This document shows, one piece after another, positions 34,392 to 43,451 of a DNA stretch of 64,000 nt. The stretch spans positions 270,962-334,961 of the forward strand of contig JAGXFL010000013.1 in the NCBI GenBank assembly GCA_024637295.1. The letters run 5' to 3'. Numbering within the stretch: the first letter of the stretch is position 1; the number at the start of each line of letters is the position of its first letter. The stretch comes from Sulfuricurvum sp. Its GTDB lineage: Bacteria; Campylobacterota; Campylobacteria; Campylobacterales; Sulfurimonadaceae. The notes beneath the pieces are model-generated. The model saw only the letters and a program-made list of their open reading frames with translations. It was not told the origin of the DNA and did not search any database. Position numbers and translations under genes: made by a program.

Positions 34392-35209
34392 GCATCCACC
34401 TTATTGAGCAAATAGTGAACCCCATCATCGGTTAGTTCAATGATTGAGATGGTTTCACCGTTGTCGATCCAGTAAGTACCATTTTCCTGAACATCAAAAT
34501 GTTCACGCAAGAGCGGTTGGCCTAACAGGACCGATTCATTGGTGCTATTATAGCAATTTTTAGGGATTCCTAATGCCGTTTTAATATCAATAGGGGCCTC
34601 ATTATCATAAACAAATTGACCCTCATTGAGGCGCTCTAATGCACTTAATGCACCGTTACAACCAAGTCTATCGGCGATGAGTTCCCCTAATGAGCGAATA
34701 TAGCTCCCCTCTGAGACGGTCGCTTCAAAAGTGATAAAGGGATGACAGTAGTGCAGGAGACGAATATCATAGACGGTGGAGGTCACACTTTTAAGTTCTA
34801 CCTCAATCCCTGCACGGGCAAACTCGTAGGCCCGTTTGCCATTGAGCCGTTTAGCGCTGTATTTAGGGGGAAGATAGGTCAGTTCACCTTTAAGGGACTC
34901 AATGACTTGCTTAAGCGTTTCTTCTGGAAAAGGAGGTAAAGTATCGATTTGTTCGATTTGTTCAATGTCCAAAGTAGGGGAATAGGCGCCTAGCCAAAGT
35001 GTTGCGCGGTAGCGTTTGGGTGCTTTGTTTAAAAATCGAAACAGTCGTCCGTGATTGCCAAAGGCAACAATCAAAACCCCTTTGGCAAAAGGGTCAAGCG
35101 TCCCTGAATAGCCTGCTTTTTTTTCGCCGAAACGGCGTTTAATACGTCCAAGCAACTGATTGGAACTAATACCGGCGGGTTTGTAGGCTACGAACAGTTT
35201 TGATGACAT
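34385..35209 (-). CDS. truB: tRNA pseudouridine-55 synthase TruB
   Basis: A 274-residue TruB that makes Psi55 in the T-arm. The catalytic aspartate sits in GYSGTLDPFAKGVLIVAFG. KRYRATLWLG, PPKYSAKRLNGKRAYE and SEGSYIRSLGELIA are conserved. It follows uvrD by 3 bases in the same operon and overlaps csrA by 7. Confidence 0.96.
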   Translation of the reverse strand: MSSKLFVAYKPAGISSNQLLGRIKRRFGEKKAGYSGTLDPFAKGVLIVAFGNHGRLFRFLNKAPKRYRATLWLGAYSPTLDIEQIEQIDTLPPFPEETLKQVIESLKGELTYLPPKYSAKRLNGKRAYEFARAGIEVELKSVTSTVYDIRLLHYCHPFITFEATVSEGSYIRSLGELIADRLGCNGALSALERLNEGQFVYDNEAPIDIKTALGIPKNCYNSTNESVLLGQPLLREHFDVQENGTYWIDNGETISIIELTDDGVHYLLNKVDAC

Positions 35210-35212
35210 GGA

Positions 35213-37261
35213 TTAAAGCTTCTCAACAAAAGAGGCAAGAATATCACGTTTATTGCCGCCGAAGTTAATAAGCAGTTTGAACTCGCGCCCCGATTTACTC
35301 ACCCCCTCGACACGTCCTGCACCAAATATCTTATGACGGACTAAATCCCCTTTTTTGAAGGAGGTGTTTTTTTCCAAGATCAGGGATCCCTCACATAGCC
35401 CCGCTTCATTAATAAATCGGCTTTTATGTAAATCTGTTCGCCGACCTTTATAAAAACGGCTGTTTACGCTGGAGACGGTGAGATTGGATTTTGCACGCGT
35501 AAAGGCAACATAGCCAAGCCGTCGTTCCTCTTCGAGATCGCTTCCATCCCCCACAAGCGGCAGAAATCCTTCTTCCATTCCGATGACGAAAAGATGGTCG
35601 AACTCAAGCCCTTTTGAGGCATGGATACTCATGATGTAAATACTTTCTCCCTCGACTTGATCCTGATCGCTTTGTAAAGTGATGTCATTAAGAAACTCAG
35701 CCAGTTCAGCGTCTGGATTTTGTTTGACATAATCACGAAACAATCCGTAAAACTCATCGACGTTGGATATTTTATCACTCTCATCGGGTAAACCGTGAAG
35801 GGTCTCTTTGATCTTAAATCGCTCCTCAAGTGCATCGATGAATTTATACATCGCTTCTGCAGCGATCGTACGAAGTTCATTGATCTCAATAATGAACTTA
35901 CGCAATTCTTGGGTACTTTTTTTACGTGCTAGTGCTTCGAGTTCGCTGTCACTGGAGGTAGCGATAAATTCAAACATCGATTTTTCTGCTTCCATAGCAC
36001 ACAGCTCTATTTTTTCGATGCTAGCTTTTCCAAGTCCACGTTTTGGTTTATTGATGATCCGTTTGAGAGAAAAATTATCATGGACATTGGTGATGACCCG
36101 TAGATAGCTGATCAAGTCTTTGATCTCCGCGCGGTCATAGAAGCGTAATCCACCCACAAGTCGATATGCAATACCGCCACGGTTAAGTCCCTCTTCAAGT
36201 GATCGGCTTAGGGCATTGATCCGATAAAGGACAGCAATATCACTGGCGCGCACCCCTTTGTCAAGTAAGACACGTATTGCTTTTGCAATTTTTTTGGCTT
36301 CTTCGCTTTCATCATTGGAAGTGAGTGTTGTAACGTCATTTCCCCCTTGTTTGGTTGCGATCAGTGTTTTGCCAAGTCGTGAGCGATTATGTTCGATAAG
36401 GGCGTTGGCCACGGTTAAAATAGGCTGGGTAGAGCGGTAGTTGTACTCAAGTTTTATGACAGTGGCATCGGTAAAATCTTGATCAAATTCTAAAATATTG
36501 CGTACATGTGCACCGCGCCAGCCATAGATACTTTGATCATCATCACCTACAACACAGAGGTTATTATGGGAAGTACAAAGCTTCTGAAGTAATCGTAGCT
36601 GTAATTCGTTGGTGTCTTGATATTCATCGATCATGATGTAGCGGTATTTTTGACTGGTTTGAATGCAGAGTTGGGGATTTTCGTCCAAAAGTTTAAAAGT
36701 GAGACAGAGAAGATCATCAAAATCGACAAGATTATTCTGGTGCAAATAGACTTGGTATTCTTCATAGATTTTGGCAATATTTTTGTAGTTTGTGAGTTCT
36801 GCTTGCGAATAGGCTTCACTGGGGTCGATCATCGAGTTTTTATAGCGTGATATTTCACTGGCAATGAGGGCTGTGGGCAGTTCAGCATTTATTTTTTTGA
36901 GAATCTTTTTTTTGTCATCGGTATCAATAACGACAAAGTTATTGCTTCGTCCCAGTAGATGAATATGAAACTTTAAAAATAAAAGTCCAAATTTATGAAA
37001 GGTACATAATAACGGTGGAAAAGAATTTTGTGAGATCAATCCCATTGCACGCTCACGCATCTCTTTGGCGGCTTTATTGGTAAAGGTGAGGGTCAGTGTC
37101 TGGCTTGCAGGGATACCGACGGTATCAAGCAAATACGCCAATCGCGAGGTGATTGTCTTAGTCTTACCGCTTCCTGCGCCCGCAAGGATTAATAGAGGAC
37201 CTTCTGTTTGTTCAACGGCTTGACGTTGCGCATCGTTGAGGCTATCAAAAATTTTATCCAT
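35213..37261 (-). CDS. uvrD: UvrD/PcrA-type DNA helicase
   Basis: A 682-residue superfamily 1A helicase. Walker A is ILAGAGSGKTKTI near residue 28, motif Ia is TLTFTNKAAKEM, Walker B is IMIDEYQDTNELQ, motif III is VVGDDDQSIYGWRGA, motif IV is LEYNYRS, and motif VI is YVAFTRAKSNL. The C-terminus (620-682) has the PcrA/UvrD-type tail FKKGDLVRHKIFGAGRVEGV. It unwinds DNA in repair and replication restart. It heads the minus-strand operon to smpB. Confidence 0.95.
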   Translation of the reverse strand: MDKIFDSLNDAQRQAVEQTEGPLLILAGAGSGKTKTITSRLAYLLDTVGIPASQTLTLTFTNKAAKEMRERAMGLISQNSFPPLLCTFHKFGLLFLKFHIHLLGRSNNFVVIDTDDKKKILKKINAELPTALIASEISRYKNSMIDPSEAYSQAELTNYKNIAKIYEEYQVYLHQNNLVDFDDLLCLTFKLLDENPQLCIQTSQKYRYIMIDEYQDTNELQLRLLQKLCTSHNNLCVVGDDDQSIYGWRGAHVRNILEFDQDFTDATVIKLEYNYRSTQPILTVANALIEHNRSRLGKTLIATKQGGNDVTTLTSNDESEEAKKIAKAIRVLLDKGVRASDIAVLYRINALSRSLEEGLNRGGIAYRLVGGLRFYDRAEIKDLISYLRVITNVHDNFSLKRIINKPKRGLGKASIEKIELCAMEAEKSMFEFIATSSDSELEALARKKSTQELRKFIIEINELRTIAAEAMYKFIDALEERFKIKETLHGLPDESDKISNVDEFYGLFRDYVKQNPDAELAEFLNDITLQSDQDQVEGESIYIMSIHASKGLEFDHLFVIGMEEGFLPLVGDGSDLEEERRLGYVAFTRAKSNLTVSSVNSRFYKGRRTDLHKSRFINEAGLCEGSLILEKNTSFKKGDLVRHKIFGAGRVEGVSKSGREFKLLINFGGNKRDILASFVEKL

Positions 37262-37339
37262 AATAAGTGTGCGCCTTCATGCATGAATTGTTTTATTATA
37301 TCCCAATCTTTCACAAAGGGATTTTAAAGTGTCAATCAC

Positions 37340-37368
37340 TTGTAATCATCATAATAATGGGTTATAAT
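37340..37368 (+). promoter_or_regulatory. Sigma-70 promoter of the LysR gene
   Basis: TTGTAA (37340-37345) and TATAAT (37363-37368) are separated by 17 bases and lie 32 bases ahead of the LysR ATG. Confidence 0.7.
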
Positions 37369-37399
37369 ACGGTTATATATTTTACTTATAGGAATCATT

Positions 37400-38299
37400 A
37401 TGTTAAAAGACTTTGCGAAATTACTGACATTTTTAACAGTCATAAAAGAAAAGAGTTTTTCAAAAGCCTCTGCAAAATTGGGTATTTCTCAGCCTGCGGT
37501 CACTCAGCAGATTAAGTTTCTCGAAGAATATTTGGACACTCGTATCGTCGAGCGTAAGAAAAATGGTATTAAGTTGACAAAAGAGGGTGAAGATCTTTAT
37601 CGCATTGCTCTTAAATTGGAAAAAGCGATTTTGGCCAGCGAAAAAGACCTGCTCAAGATCATCAACAAAGAATTCACCTTTGTAGTAGGAGCTTCATACG
37701 CGATCGGTAACTATGTTGTTCCAAAATATTTGGCACAAATAAAAGAAAAGATCAACAATGAGGTCCATGTCCGTGTAGGGCTTTCAGAAGAGATCGTTGA
37801 TCAGCTCATCGATAAAAAAATTGACATTGGGTTGATTGAATCACCGGTATTCAAAGATGGGCTCATTTATCGAGAGTGGGAAGAAGATGAATTGGTAATT
37901 TTCTCAAATCAACCCATTCCAAAACAGCTTCGCAAAGAAGATTTGTATAAATTTGATTGGATCTGTCGTGATGAAAATTCCCATACGCGTAAACTGACGT
38001 CGGAAGTATTTGAAGAGATCGGCGTAGAGTGTGCGAGTTTTAATGTGATCGGGGTAGTCGCAAGTACGACAACGATCAAAGAGACGATCATGCATTCACC
38101 TAAAAATGCAGAGCGTCCCGTGGTATCGGTTATTTCACAGCATGTCATCAGCGAAGAAGTGGAAGATGGGCGTCTTTTTGAAGGGCGTATTAAAAATTAT
38201 AAGATCAAGCGTAAATTGTATATTGCATACAGTAAAGAGCGCAAGCATGATGCGTTTATTGATAACGTTGTTACCTTCTTGCACGGGCTTAAACTCTAA
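37400..38299 (+). CDS. LysR-family transcriptional regulator
   Basis: A 299-residue LTTR. The winged HTH is at 1-65 (FSKASAKLGISQPAVTQQIKFLEEYLDTRIVER). A linker helix follows to about 95, then the two-lobed effector domain to 299. The effector domain is most like those of anion- or metabolite-sensing LTTRs, but the ligand cannot be told. It is a single-gene transcript with its own promoter; uvrD is divergent upstream and a convergent small gene follows 9 bases after its stop, so no obvious target adjoins it. Confidence 0.92.
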   Translation: MLKDFAKLLTFLTVIKEKSFSKASAKLGISQPAVTQQIKFLEEYLDTRIVERKKNGIKLTKEGEDLYRIALKLEKAILASEKDLLKIINKEFTFVVGASYAIGNYVVPKYLAQIKEKINNEVHVRVGLSEEIVDQLIDKKIDIGLIESPVFKDGLIYREWEEDELVIFSNQPIPKQLRKEDLYKFDWICRDENSHTRKLTSEVFEEIGVECASFNVIGVVASTTTIKETIMHSPKNAERPVVSVISQHVISEEVEDGRLFEGRIKNYKIKRKLYIAYSKERKHDAFIDNVVTFLHGLKL

Positions 38300-38308
38300 G
38301 CAACCCTT

Positions 38309-38779
38309 TTATTTTTTTGAGGGCTCTTTAATAAACTTCTGATTTTCAGGATTAGAAAGAAAAGAGCTCATTGAATTTTGAACCCCTTCGTTACTTTCAA
38401 TATTGATATTTGCCGATTGTTCTCTAGGGAGAGCAAGATTTACAAATGCCGGAGTATCGTCTATGATGACCTGGACAATGCTCAGTAGCGGTACACTGAC
38501 CACACTTCCGATGTTTTCATGCCCAAATCCCGCTTCAAAATAGAGCATATTGCCTTCTAATCGGGCACTTTCAAAGGTATACCCTGCCAAAAAGAAAAGG
38601 GTCATCGCTCGAAATTCGCTGCTAATATTTATTGGAAGAGCCGGATCAAAGGTCAAGTGTTCGATTTTGCATAATATGCCAAAATTTTGGTTATTTTCAA
38701 AAAGGTAAACCAACATTTCGCGCACATGAGCTTCCATGAGTCGGGCAAATGAAGGATTTTTAATAATATCGAAGAGCAT
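38309..38779 (-). CDS. Conserved protein with SspB-like architecture
   Basis: A 156-residue protein. Residues about 1-115 form a compact domain with FLAGYTFESA and LYFEAGFGHENIGSVVSVPL followed by SIVQVIIDDTPAFVN. A polar linker (about 118-146) then leads to the basic end FIKEPSKK. The domain order, strand pattern (compare FNARFGG...VSVPLAAVLAI in E. coli SspB) and tethered basic tail resemble the ClpXP adaptor SspB, but I do not see enough identity to assign it. It lies 24 bases downstream of the pabC-like gene in the same direction. Confidence 0.7.
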   Translation of the reverse strand: MLFDIIKNPSFARLMEAHVREMLVYLFENNQNFGILCKIEHLTFDPALPINISSEFRAMTLFFLAGYTFESARLEGNMLYFEAGFGHENIGSVVSVPLLSIVQVIIDDTPAFVNLALPREQSANINIESNEGVQNSMSSFLSNPENQKFIKEPSKK

Positions 38780-38803
38780 ACCGGTCAGCCTATTGTGTAT
38801 ATT

Positions 38804-39385
38804 TTAGGTAATTATACCATTTTCGACTTCCACAAATCCCACCATAGCATTCATAATAGCAACTTTCTGTGCTTTATCGATGATATTTGGAGATAAAAGG
38901 GCAGGGAGCAAAAAGCCTTCATCCAGAAGTCTTGCCCGTGTTGTTCCGTATAAAAGGGGAGTTTGTGGAGTGAGCCATTGATCATCAACCAATAAGGCGA
39001 TATTGGCAATGGTCGTCTCTTTGATGAGACCGTCTTTTACGATAAGGACATCATCACACTGCTCTTTGCGTTCAAAGAGCTGATTTAGATGATCGCGATG
39101 GGTATATTTGAGGGGATAGTGGATGGTATCATCGAATACCAAACGTAGTGAGCTTATAGGTCTAGGGGTATAAGGGTGGAACTCTATACGGTAATCGGTA
39201 GTATCGTATAAAAATCGGCAGCGATATACCCCTTTGCTTGGCGGAGTGATGAGGTCTTTGAGATGAAACGTATTTTCACAACCAAGGCATCGCAAGGATG
39301 AATCAAGTCGTTTTTGATGGTAGGGGAGGTGTTGAATAATACCATCTTCGCAACGGATGGTTTCGAAAAGAAGATCAGCTTTCAA
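38804..39385 (-). CDS. pabC: Class IV aminotransferase, aminodeoxychorismate-lyase-like
   Basis: A 193-residue PLP fold-type IV protein, short for the family (about 270 in E. coli PabC). The Schiff-base lysine is probably in YPLKYTHRDHL, and VLIVKDGLIKETTIANIALLVDDQW matches the conserved E.T..N....... motif; TPLLYGTTRARLL is the closing motif. 4-Amino-4-deoxychorismate lyase (folate) is the likely role, with branched-chain or D-amino-acid aminotransferase as alternatives. It overlaps cysK by 11 bases. Confidence 0.8.
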   Translation of the reverse strand: MKADLLFETIRCEDGIIQHLPYHQKRLDSSLRCLGCENTFHLKDLITPPSKGVYRCRFLYDTTDYRIEFHPYTPRPISSLRLVFDDTIHYPLKYTHRDHLNQLFERKEQCDDVLIVKDGLIKETTIANIALLVDDQWLTPQTPLLYGTTRARLLDEGFLLPALLSPNIIDKAQKVAIMNAMVGFVEVENGIIT

Positions 39386-40298
39386 ACAATGCGGTGCTCA
39401 AATAACGTTCTGCCGTATCACACAACACGGTAACAATGGTTTTCCCCTGATTTTCGGGACGAGATCCTATTCGCATAGCTGCACAGACGTTGGCACCGGC
39501 GGAGATTCCCACCAAAATTCCTTCGGTTTTAGCAAGTTCTTTGGCCGTTGCGATGGCATCTTCATTGCTGATCGTGATGATTTCATTGTACAACGAGACA
39601 TTGAGTACGTCGGGAACGAATCCGGCTCCAATACCTTGGATCTTATGAGGTCCGGCATTGCCTCCTGAAAGTACGGGAGAGTCTTTGGGCTCAACGGCGA
39701 TGATCTGTATATGAGGAATAGCGGCTTTTAACACTTCACCCGTCCCCGTAACCGTACCACCCGTTCCTACAGCTGCGACAAATATATCAATATTCCCATC
39801 GGTGTCTCTTAACAATTCTGGACCTGTGGTCTCTCGGTGTATCTGTGGATTGGCTGGATTGGAGAACTGCTGAAGGACAATAGCATTTGACATGGTTGCT
39901 ACGAGATTATTAGCTTCATCAATCGCCCCTTTCATCCCCTGGGATGCTGGGGTCAATACAAGGTTTGCACCTAAAGCTTTTAAAAGATTACGGCGCTCAA
40001 TGCTCATTGATTCAGGCATTGTGAGGGTGAGATTCAAATCAAGAGCAGCACAAATAGAGGCTAAGGCAATCCCGGTATTCCCGCTGGTAGGTTCAATGAT
40101 CATGGTATCGTTGTTGATCTTTCCCTCTGCCATTGCCGATTTGATCATACTAATTCCAATACGGTCTTTGACGGAACTCGTCGGGTTCATGAATTCGCAT
40201 TTTCCTAATATGGTAGCACCGCAAGAGGCGGATTGGGCATTAAGTTTAACAAGTGGCGTATTGCCGATGAGTTCAGTAATGTTCGCAGCAATCTTCAT
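39375..40298 (-). CDS. cysK: Cysteine synthase (O-acetylserine sulfhydrylase)
   Basis: A 307-residue PLP enzyme that makes cysteine from O-acetylserine and sulphide. The lysine is in NPTSSVKDRIG, the substrate loop is TSGNTGIALAS, and the phosphate cup is GTGGTVTGTGE. The start at 40298 (MKIAANITELIGNTPLVKL) matches the family; the in-frame ATGs upstream at 40310 and 40319 sit on top of a TATAAT-like promoter. CysM is the alternative. The 3' end overlaps pabC. Confidence 0.93.
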   Translation of the reverse strand: MKIAANITELIGNTPLVKLNAQSASCGATILGKCEFMNPTSSVKDRIGISMIKSAMAEGKINNDTMIIEPTSGNTGIALASICAALDLNLTLTMPESMSIERRNLLKALGANLVLTPASQGMKGAIDEANNLVATMSNAIVLQQFSNPANPQIHRETTGPELLRDTDGNIDIFVAAVGTGGTVTGTGEVLKAAIPHIQIIAVEPKDSPVLSGGNAGPHKIQGIGAGFVPDVLNVSLYNEIITISNEDAIATAKELAKTEGILVGISAGANVCAAMRIGSRPENQGKTIVTVLCDTAERYLSTALFES

Positions 40299-40406
40299 TA
40301 TGAAATCCATTTTTGACATATTATAGTGTTTATTTGAAAAAATCCAAAGAAATATAAGTGGCTTATTCAAGTATAAAGGACTAATTCGTTTTAAATGTTA
40401 AGTCGG

Positions 40407-40412
40407 TATAAT
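40407..40412 (+). promoter_or_regulatory. -10 box upstream of the biotin carboxylase gene
   Basis: A perfect TATAAT lies 34 bases ahead of the ATG at 40447. No strong -35 is visible. Confidence 0.45.
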
Positions 40413-40446
40413 CTCGCAATAAAATTCTATAAATTAGAGGTACCTG

Positions 40447-41904
40447 ATGGAATGCAAAAAGATTAGCAAAGTTTTAATTGCAAACCGCGGTGAGATTGCA
40501 TTGCGTATTATTCGAGCGTGTAAAGAGCTTGAAATTAAAAGTGTTGTGGTTTTTTCAGAAGCAGATGTGAACGGCGTATGGGTACGTAAAGCAGATGAAT
40601 GTTATCCGATTATGGGTGATCCGATTGCTGCGTATTTGGACTATGATCGTATTATCAACTTGGCAAAAAAAGCAGATTGTGATGCAATCCATCCTGGGTA
40701 TGGTTTCCTTTCTGAGAGTGCGGAATTTGCACAAGCGTGTGCGGACAATGGCATTATCTTCATCGGGCCAAAACCGGAGCATATTGCACTTTTCGGTGAC
40801 AAAATGGCGTCAAAAGTAGCGATGCGCGAAGTAGGTGTTCCGATGCTTCCGGGTACCGATGAACCAATCGATAATATCAATGACGCTGAAAAAATCGCAA
40901 GTGATATTGGTTTTCCTATTATCATCAAAGCAGCATTCGGTGGAGGCGGACGCGGTATGCGTATCGTTGAAAAAGCATCTGATTTCAAAGAGATGTACGA
41001 ATCAGCAACGAACGAAGCAATCCGTTTCTTTAACCGTGGAGAAGTATTTATTGAAAAATATCTCAAAAATCCTCGTCACATCGAGATTCAAATCGTTGCG
41101 GATAAATACGGAAATATCGTTCACTTAGGTGATCGTGACTGTTCAATCCAGCGTCGTCACCAAAAAGTGATCGAGATCGCTCCATCACCATTGTTGAACC
41201 ATGAAGTTCGTCGTGAGCTTTATCGTGTCTCTAAAAAAGCGATGTACCGTTTGGGTTATGAGAGTGTCGGAACGATTGAATACCTGGTTGACCAAGATGA
41301 TAACTTTTACTTTATTGAGATGAACACACGTGTTCAGGTTGAGCATCCGGTTACGGAACTTATCTCAGGTATTGATTTGATCCAGCGTATGATTAAAATC
41401 GCTGAGGGTGACAAACTCAAGTATATGCAAGAAGAGATCCATCTCCGCGGATACGCGATTGAATTTCGTATCAATGCGGAAAACCCTAAATTGGGCTTTG
41501 TCCCATCCCCTGGGCTTATTACCCGCTATCTCGCACCGGGTGGTCCAGGTGTGCGTATGGACTCTATGGCGTATACGAACTACCTTATCCCGTCAAACTA
41601 TGATTCAATGATCGGGAAATTGATCGTATCTGCACATACATGGGATGAGTGTGTTCGTAAAGCACGTCGTGCTTTGGATGAATTTATTATCGAAGGTGTC
41701 CCAACAAACATCGCATTGCACCGCCAGATCGTTCGTGATCAAGACTTTATCGATGGTAAACTGGATACGGGTTACCTTGATGGAAAACTGCAAACTTTTA
41801 ATCTTGATGCAATCCATAACATGGACGATGAAGAAGAGAAGATGAAACACATCGAGCAAGTGATCGCTGCGATCAATGCGAAAAACCTAACGGTTCGCCA
41901 CTAA
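40447..41904 (+). CDS. accC: Biotin carboxylase subunit (acetyl-CoA / pyruvate / 2-oxoglutarate carboxylase type)
   Basis: A 485-residue ATP-grasp biotin carboxylase. ILIANRGEIA-type start (KVLIANRGEIALRIIRACKE), HPGYGFLSE, the ATP loop KAAFGGGGRGMRIV, EKYLKNPRHIEIQIVAD and EMNTRVQVEHPVTE are all intact. The last 35 residues, after the usual end near 450, are a charged helix (DDEEEKMKHIEQVIAAINAK). That tail and length are closer to stand-alone carboxylase A subunits (pyruvate or 2-oxoglutarate carboxylase) than to AccC of fatty-acid synthesis, so the acceptor is open. No carboxyltransferase or biotin carrier gene is adjacent. It ends in a 4-base convergent overlap with lnt. Confidence 0.88.
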   Translation: MECKKISKVLIANRGEIALRIIRACKELEIKSVVVFSEADVNGVWVRKADECYPIMGDPIAAYLDYDRIINLAKKADCDAIHPGYGFLSESAEFAQACADNGIIFIGPKPEHIALFGDKMASKVAMREVGVPMLPGTDEPIDNINDAEKIASDIGFPIIIKAAFGGGGRGMRIVEKASDFKEMYESATNEAIRFFNRGEVFIEKYLKNPRHIEIQIVADKYGNIVHLGDRDCSIQRRHQKVIEIAPSPLLNHEVRRELYRVSKKAMYRLGYESVGTIEYLVDQDDNFYFIEMNTRVQVEHPVTELISGIDLIQRMIKIAEGDKLKYMQEEIHLRGYAIEFRINAENPKLGFVPSPGLITRYLAPGGPGVRMDSMAYTNYLIPSNYDSMIGKLIVSAHTWDECVRKARRALDEFIIEGVPTNIALHRQIVRDQDFIDGKLDTGYLDGKLQTFNLDAIHNMDDEEEKMKHIEQVIAAINAKNLTVRH

Positions 41905-43118
41905 TACACCACTCCACTTCCTCCGCCATTGGCGGAATGAAACACCATTGAACCATTTTTACGGGCATAAAAGCGTATCAAAAGATTTTGCAGTGTTGGC
42001 TCTATCGAGGGCTTGAACCAGCCGTTGTTACTCATCGCGATCAAATATTTGGCATCCGGTGTATAGAGTTCTTCTCGTGTTGCTTCATAACAGATTGCAT
42101 TGCGAAACTTTACCCCTTTGATGATGAAATCAGTTGGTTTATCGGCGGTTACAAAATCAGAACCTCCTGCAAAAATATTACGGTTTACCCATGCTTTTAA
42201 AAAAGAGGGGAGAGGTATGTACTCTCCAAAGGGGACCAAAATCATTTTTTTCGCAACGGTGATTTGTCCTTTGTTAAATAAATATGAAACATTATAATGC
42301 AATGAGTCCTCTTCGTGCAGGGTCCCTGTTAAAATAGCGATTTTTTGGGAACGGCGGAGGAGTTCTTCTTCGAGATCGGGGTAATGATTCATGTAAACCA
42401 CAAAGGCAGATTCAGGCAAGACAACAAGATCGTAGCCTTGAGCTGCGGCTATGTCGATTTGGCGTATGTTTTCAGAAATTATTTCACCGATTCGAGACTC
42501 CTGCCATTTGAGGTTTTGAGAGAGATCGGTTGAAATGAGTTTGATCCGTACATCGGGTTTTGGCGGTGGCACATAGGTGGGCTGCAGAGCAAAAAATAGG
42601 GCGAAAAGGGGGATGATTTTCCGGTATTTGATAAACAAAGCCGTAGATGCTAGTGTTGCTAAGATCAAAGCAAACTGCCATTTTTCAAATCCCATGTAGC
42701 TCTCAACAAAGATAAGTTCAGGTTGCATCCAGTTAAAATCCATAGGCCAAAAATAGGTAAGAGCAAAAAGAATGGCTCCGCGAAGAAACGGATTGTATGT
42801 GAGTCCAAGCGAGCCATAATAGAGGGCATAAACAACTCCAAAGCCTAATGCAACCCATGGTCTCGCCCATCCAAGGCCATAATATTGGAAGCTGTACCCT
42901 ATCCAGTAGCACCACAGTAAGCCGATCCAAAAACCGGCGATGGGAAGGGTACGTTTGGGTGCGTGTAAAAGTCCATAGAGTCCACCAAGTCCCATAAGGG
43001 TATTAAGCGTTTTTGAGGTTAAGTGGAAATGCTCCCAATAAATAAATGCACTAAAAGCAATCGCAATAAGCAGGGGGAGAGTGAGAAGCTCGAAAGTTGT
43101 TTTTGATTGTAGTTTCAT
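41901..43118 (-). CDS. lnt: Apolipoprotein N-acyltransferase Lnt
   Basis: A 405-residue inner-membrane enzyme that adds the third acyl chain to lipoproteins. Six or so membrane segments in residues 1-170 precede the nitrilase-like domain. The catalytic glutamate is in VVLPESAFV, the lysine/loop region in ILVPFGEYIPLPSFL, and the cysteine in FRNAICYEATRE. It is somewhat shorter than E. coli Lnt (512). It is divergent from yajC-secDF, the conserved arrangement in the phylum. Confidence 0.92.
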   Translation of the reverse strand: MKLQSKTTFELLTLPLLIAIAFSAFIYWEHFHLTSKTLNTLMGLGGLYGLLHAPKRTLPIAGFWIGLLWCYWIGYSFQYYGLGWARPWVALGFGVVYALYYGSLGLTYNPFLRGAILFALTYFWPMDFNWMQPELIFVESYMGFEKWQFALILATLASTALFIKYRKIIPLFALFFALQPTYVPPPKPDVRIKLISTDLSQNLKWQESRIGEIISENIRQIDIAAAQGYDLVVLPESAFVVYMNHYPDLEEELLRRSQKIAILTGTLHEEDSLHYNVSYLFNKGQITVAKKMILVPFGEYIPLPSFLKAWVNRNIFAGGSDFVTADKPTDFIIKGVKFRNAICYEATREELYTPDAKYLIAMSNNGWFKPSIEPTLQNLLIRFYARKNGSMVFHSANGGGSGVVY

Positions 43119-43151
43119 GGGGAAATTATACCGATGTTAATCTCTTTTGAG

Positions 43152-43157
43152 TATAAT
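43152..43157 (+). promoter_or_regulatory. -10 box upstream of yajC
   Basis: TATAAT 28 bases ahead of the yajC ATG, in the gap divergent from lnt. No clear -35. Confidence 0.45.
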
Positions 43158-43184
43158 GCAATCATATTTTATTCAAGGAATTCC

Positions 43185-43451
43185 ATGGAATTTGTCTCCC
43201 AATTACTCCCGTTTGCATTTCTGATTGCAATCATGTATTTTGTTATTATCCGTCCACAACAACAACAGGCTAAAAAGCATGCTCAAATGCTTTCTGCGTT
43301 GGTTAAAGGTGATAAGGTTGTTACCACTGGCGGTTTGATCGTCGAAATCAAGAAGGTAGAAGAAAATTTCTTTGCTGTTAAATTTAATAATGATGTCGAA
43401 GGGCGTTTGGTAAAAGACGCTGTGGCAAGAAAGTACGAGGATGAAGCTTAA
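43185..43451 (+). CDS. yajC: Sec translocase accessory subunit YajC
   Basis: An 88-residue single-pass protein, with MEFVSQLLPFAFLIAIMYFVIIRPQQQQAKKHA the classic YajC start (membrane segment, then the RPQQ..KK motif). The start at 43185 has CAAGGAA ahead; the reading from 43134 adds residues that do not fit. It overlaps secD by 11 bases in the yajC-secD-secF operon. Confidence 0.96.
   Translation: MEFVSQLLPFAFLIAIMYFVIIRPQQQQAKKHAQMLSALVKGDKVVTTGGLIVEIKKVEENFFAVKFNNDVEGRLVKDAVARKYEDEA

Noticed and set aside
41921..41935. TCCGCCATTGGCGGA palindrome after the biotin carboxylase gene
   Set aside because: It lies inside the 3' coding part of lnt (codons for NGGG) and has no T-run, so a terminator is not supported.
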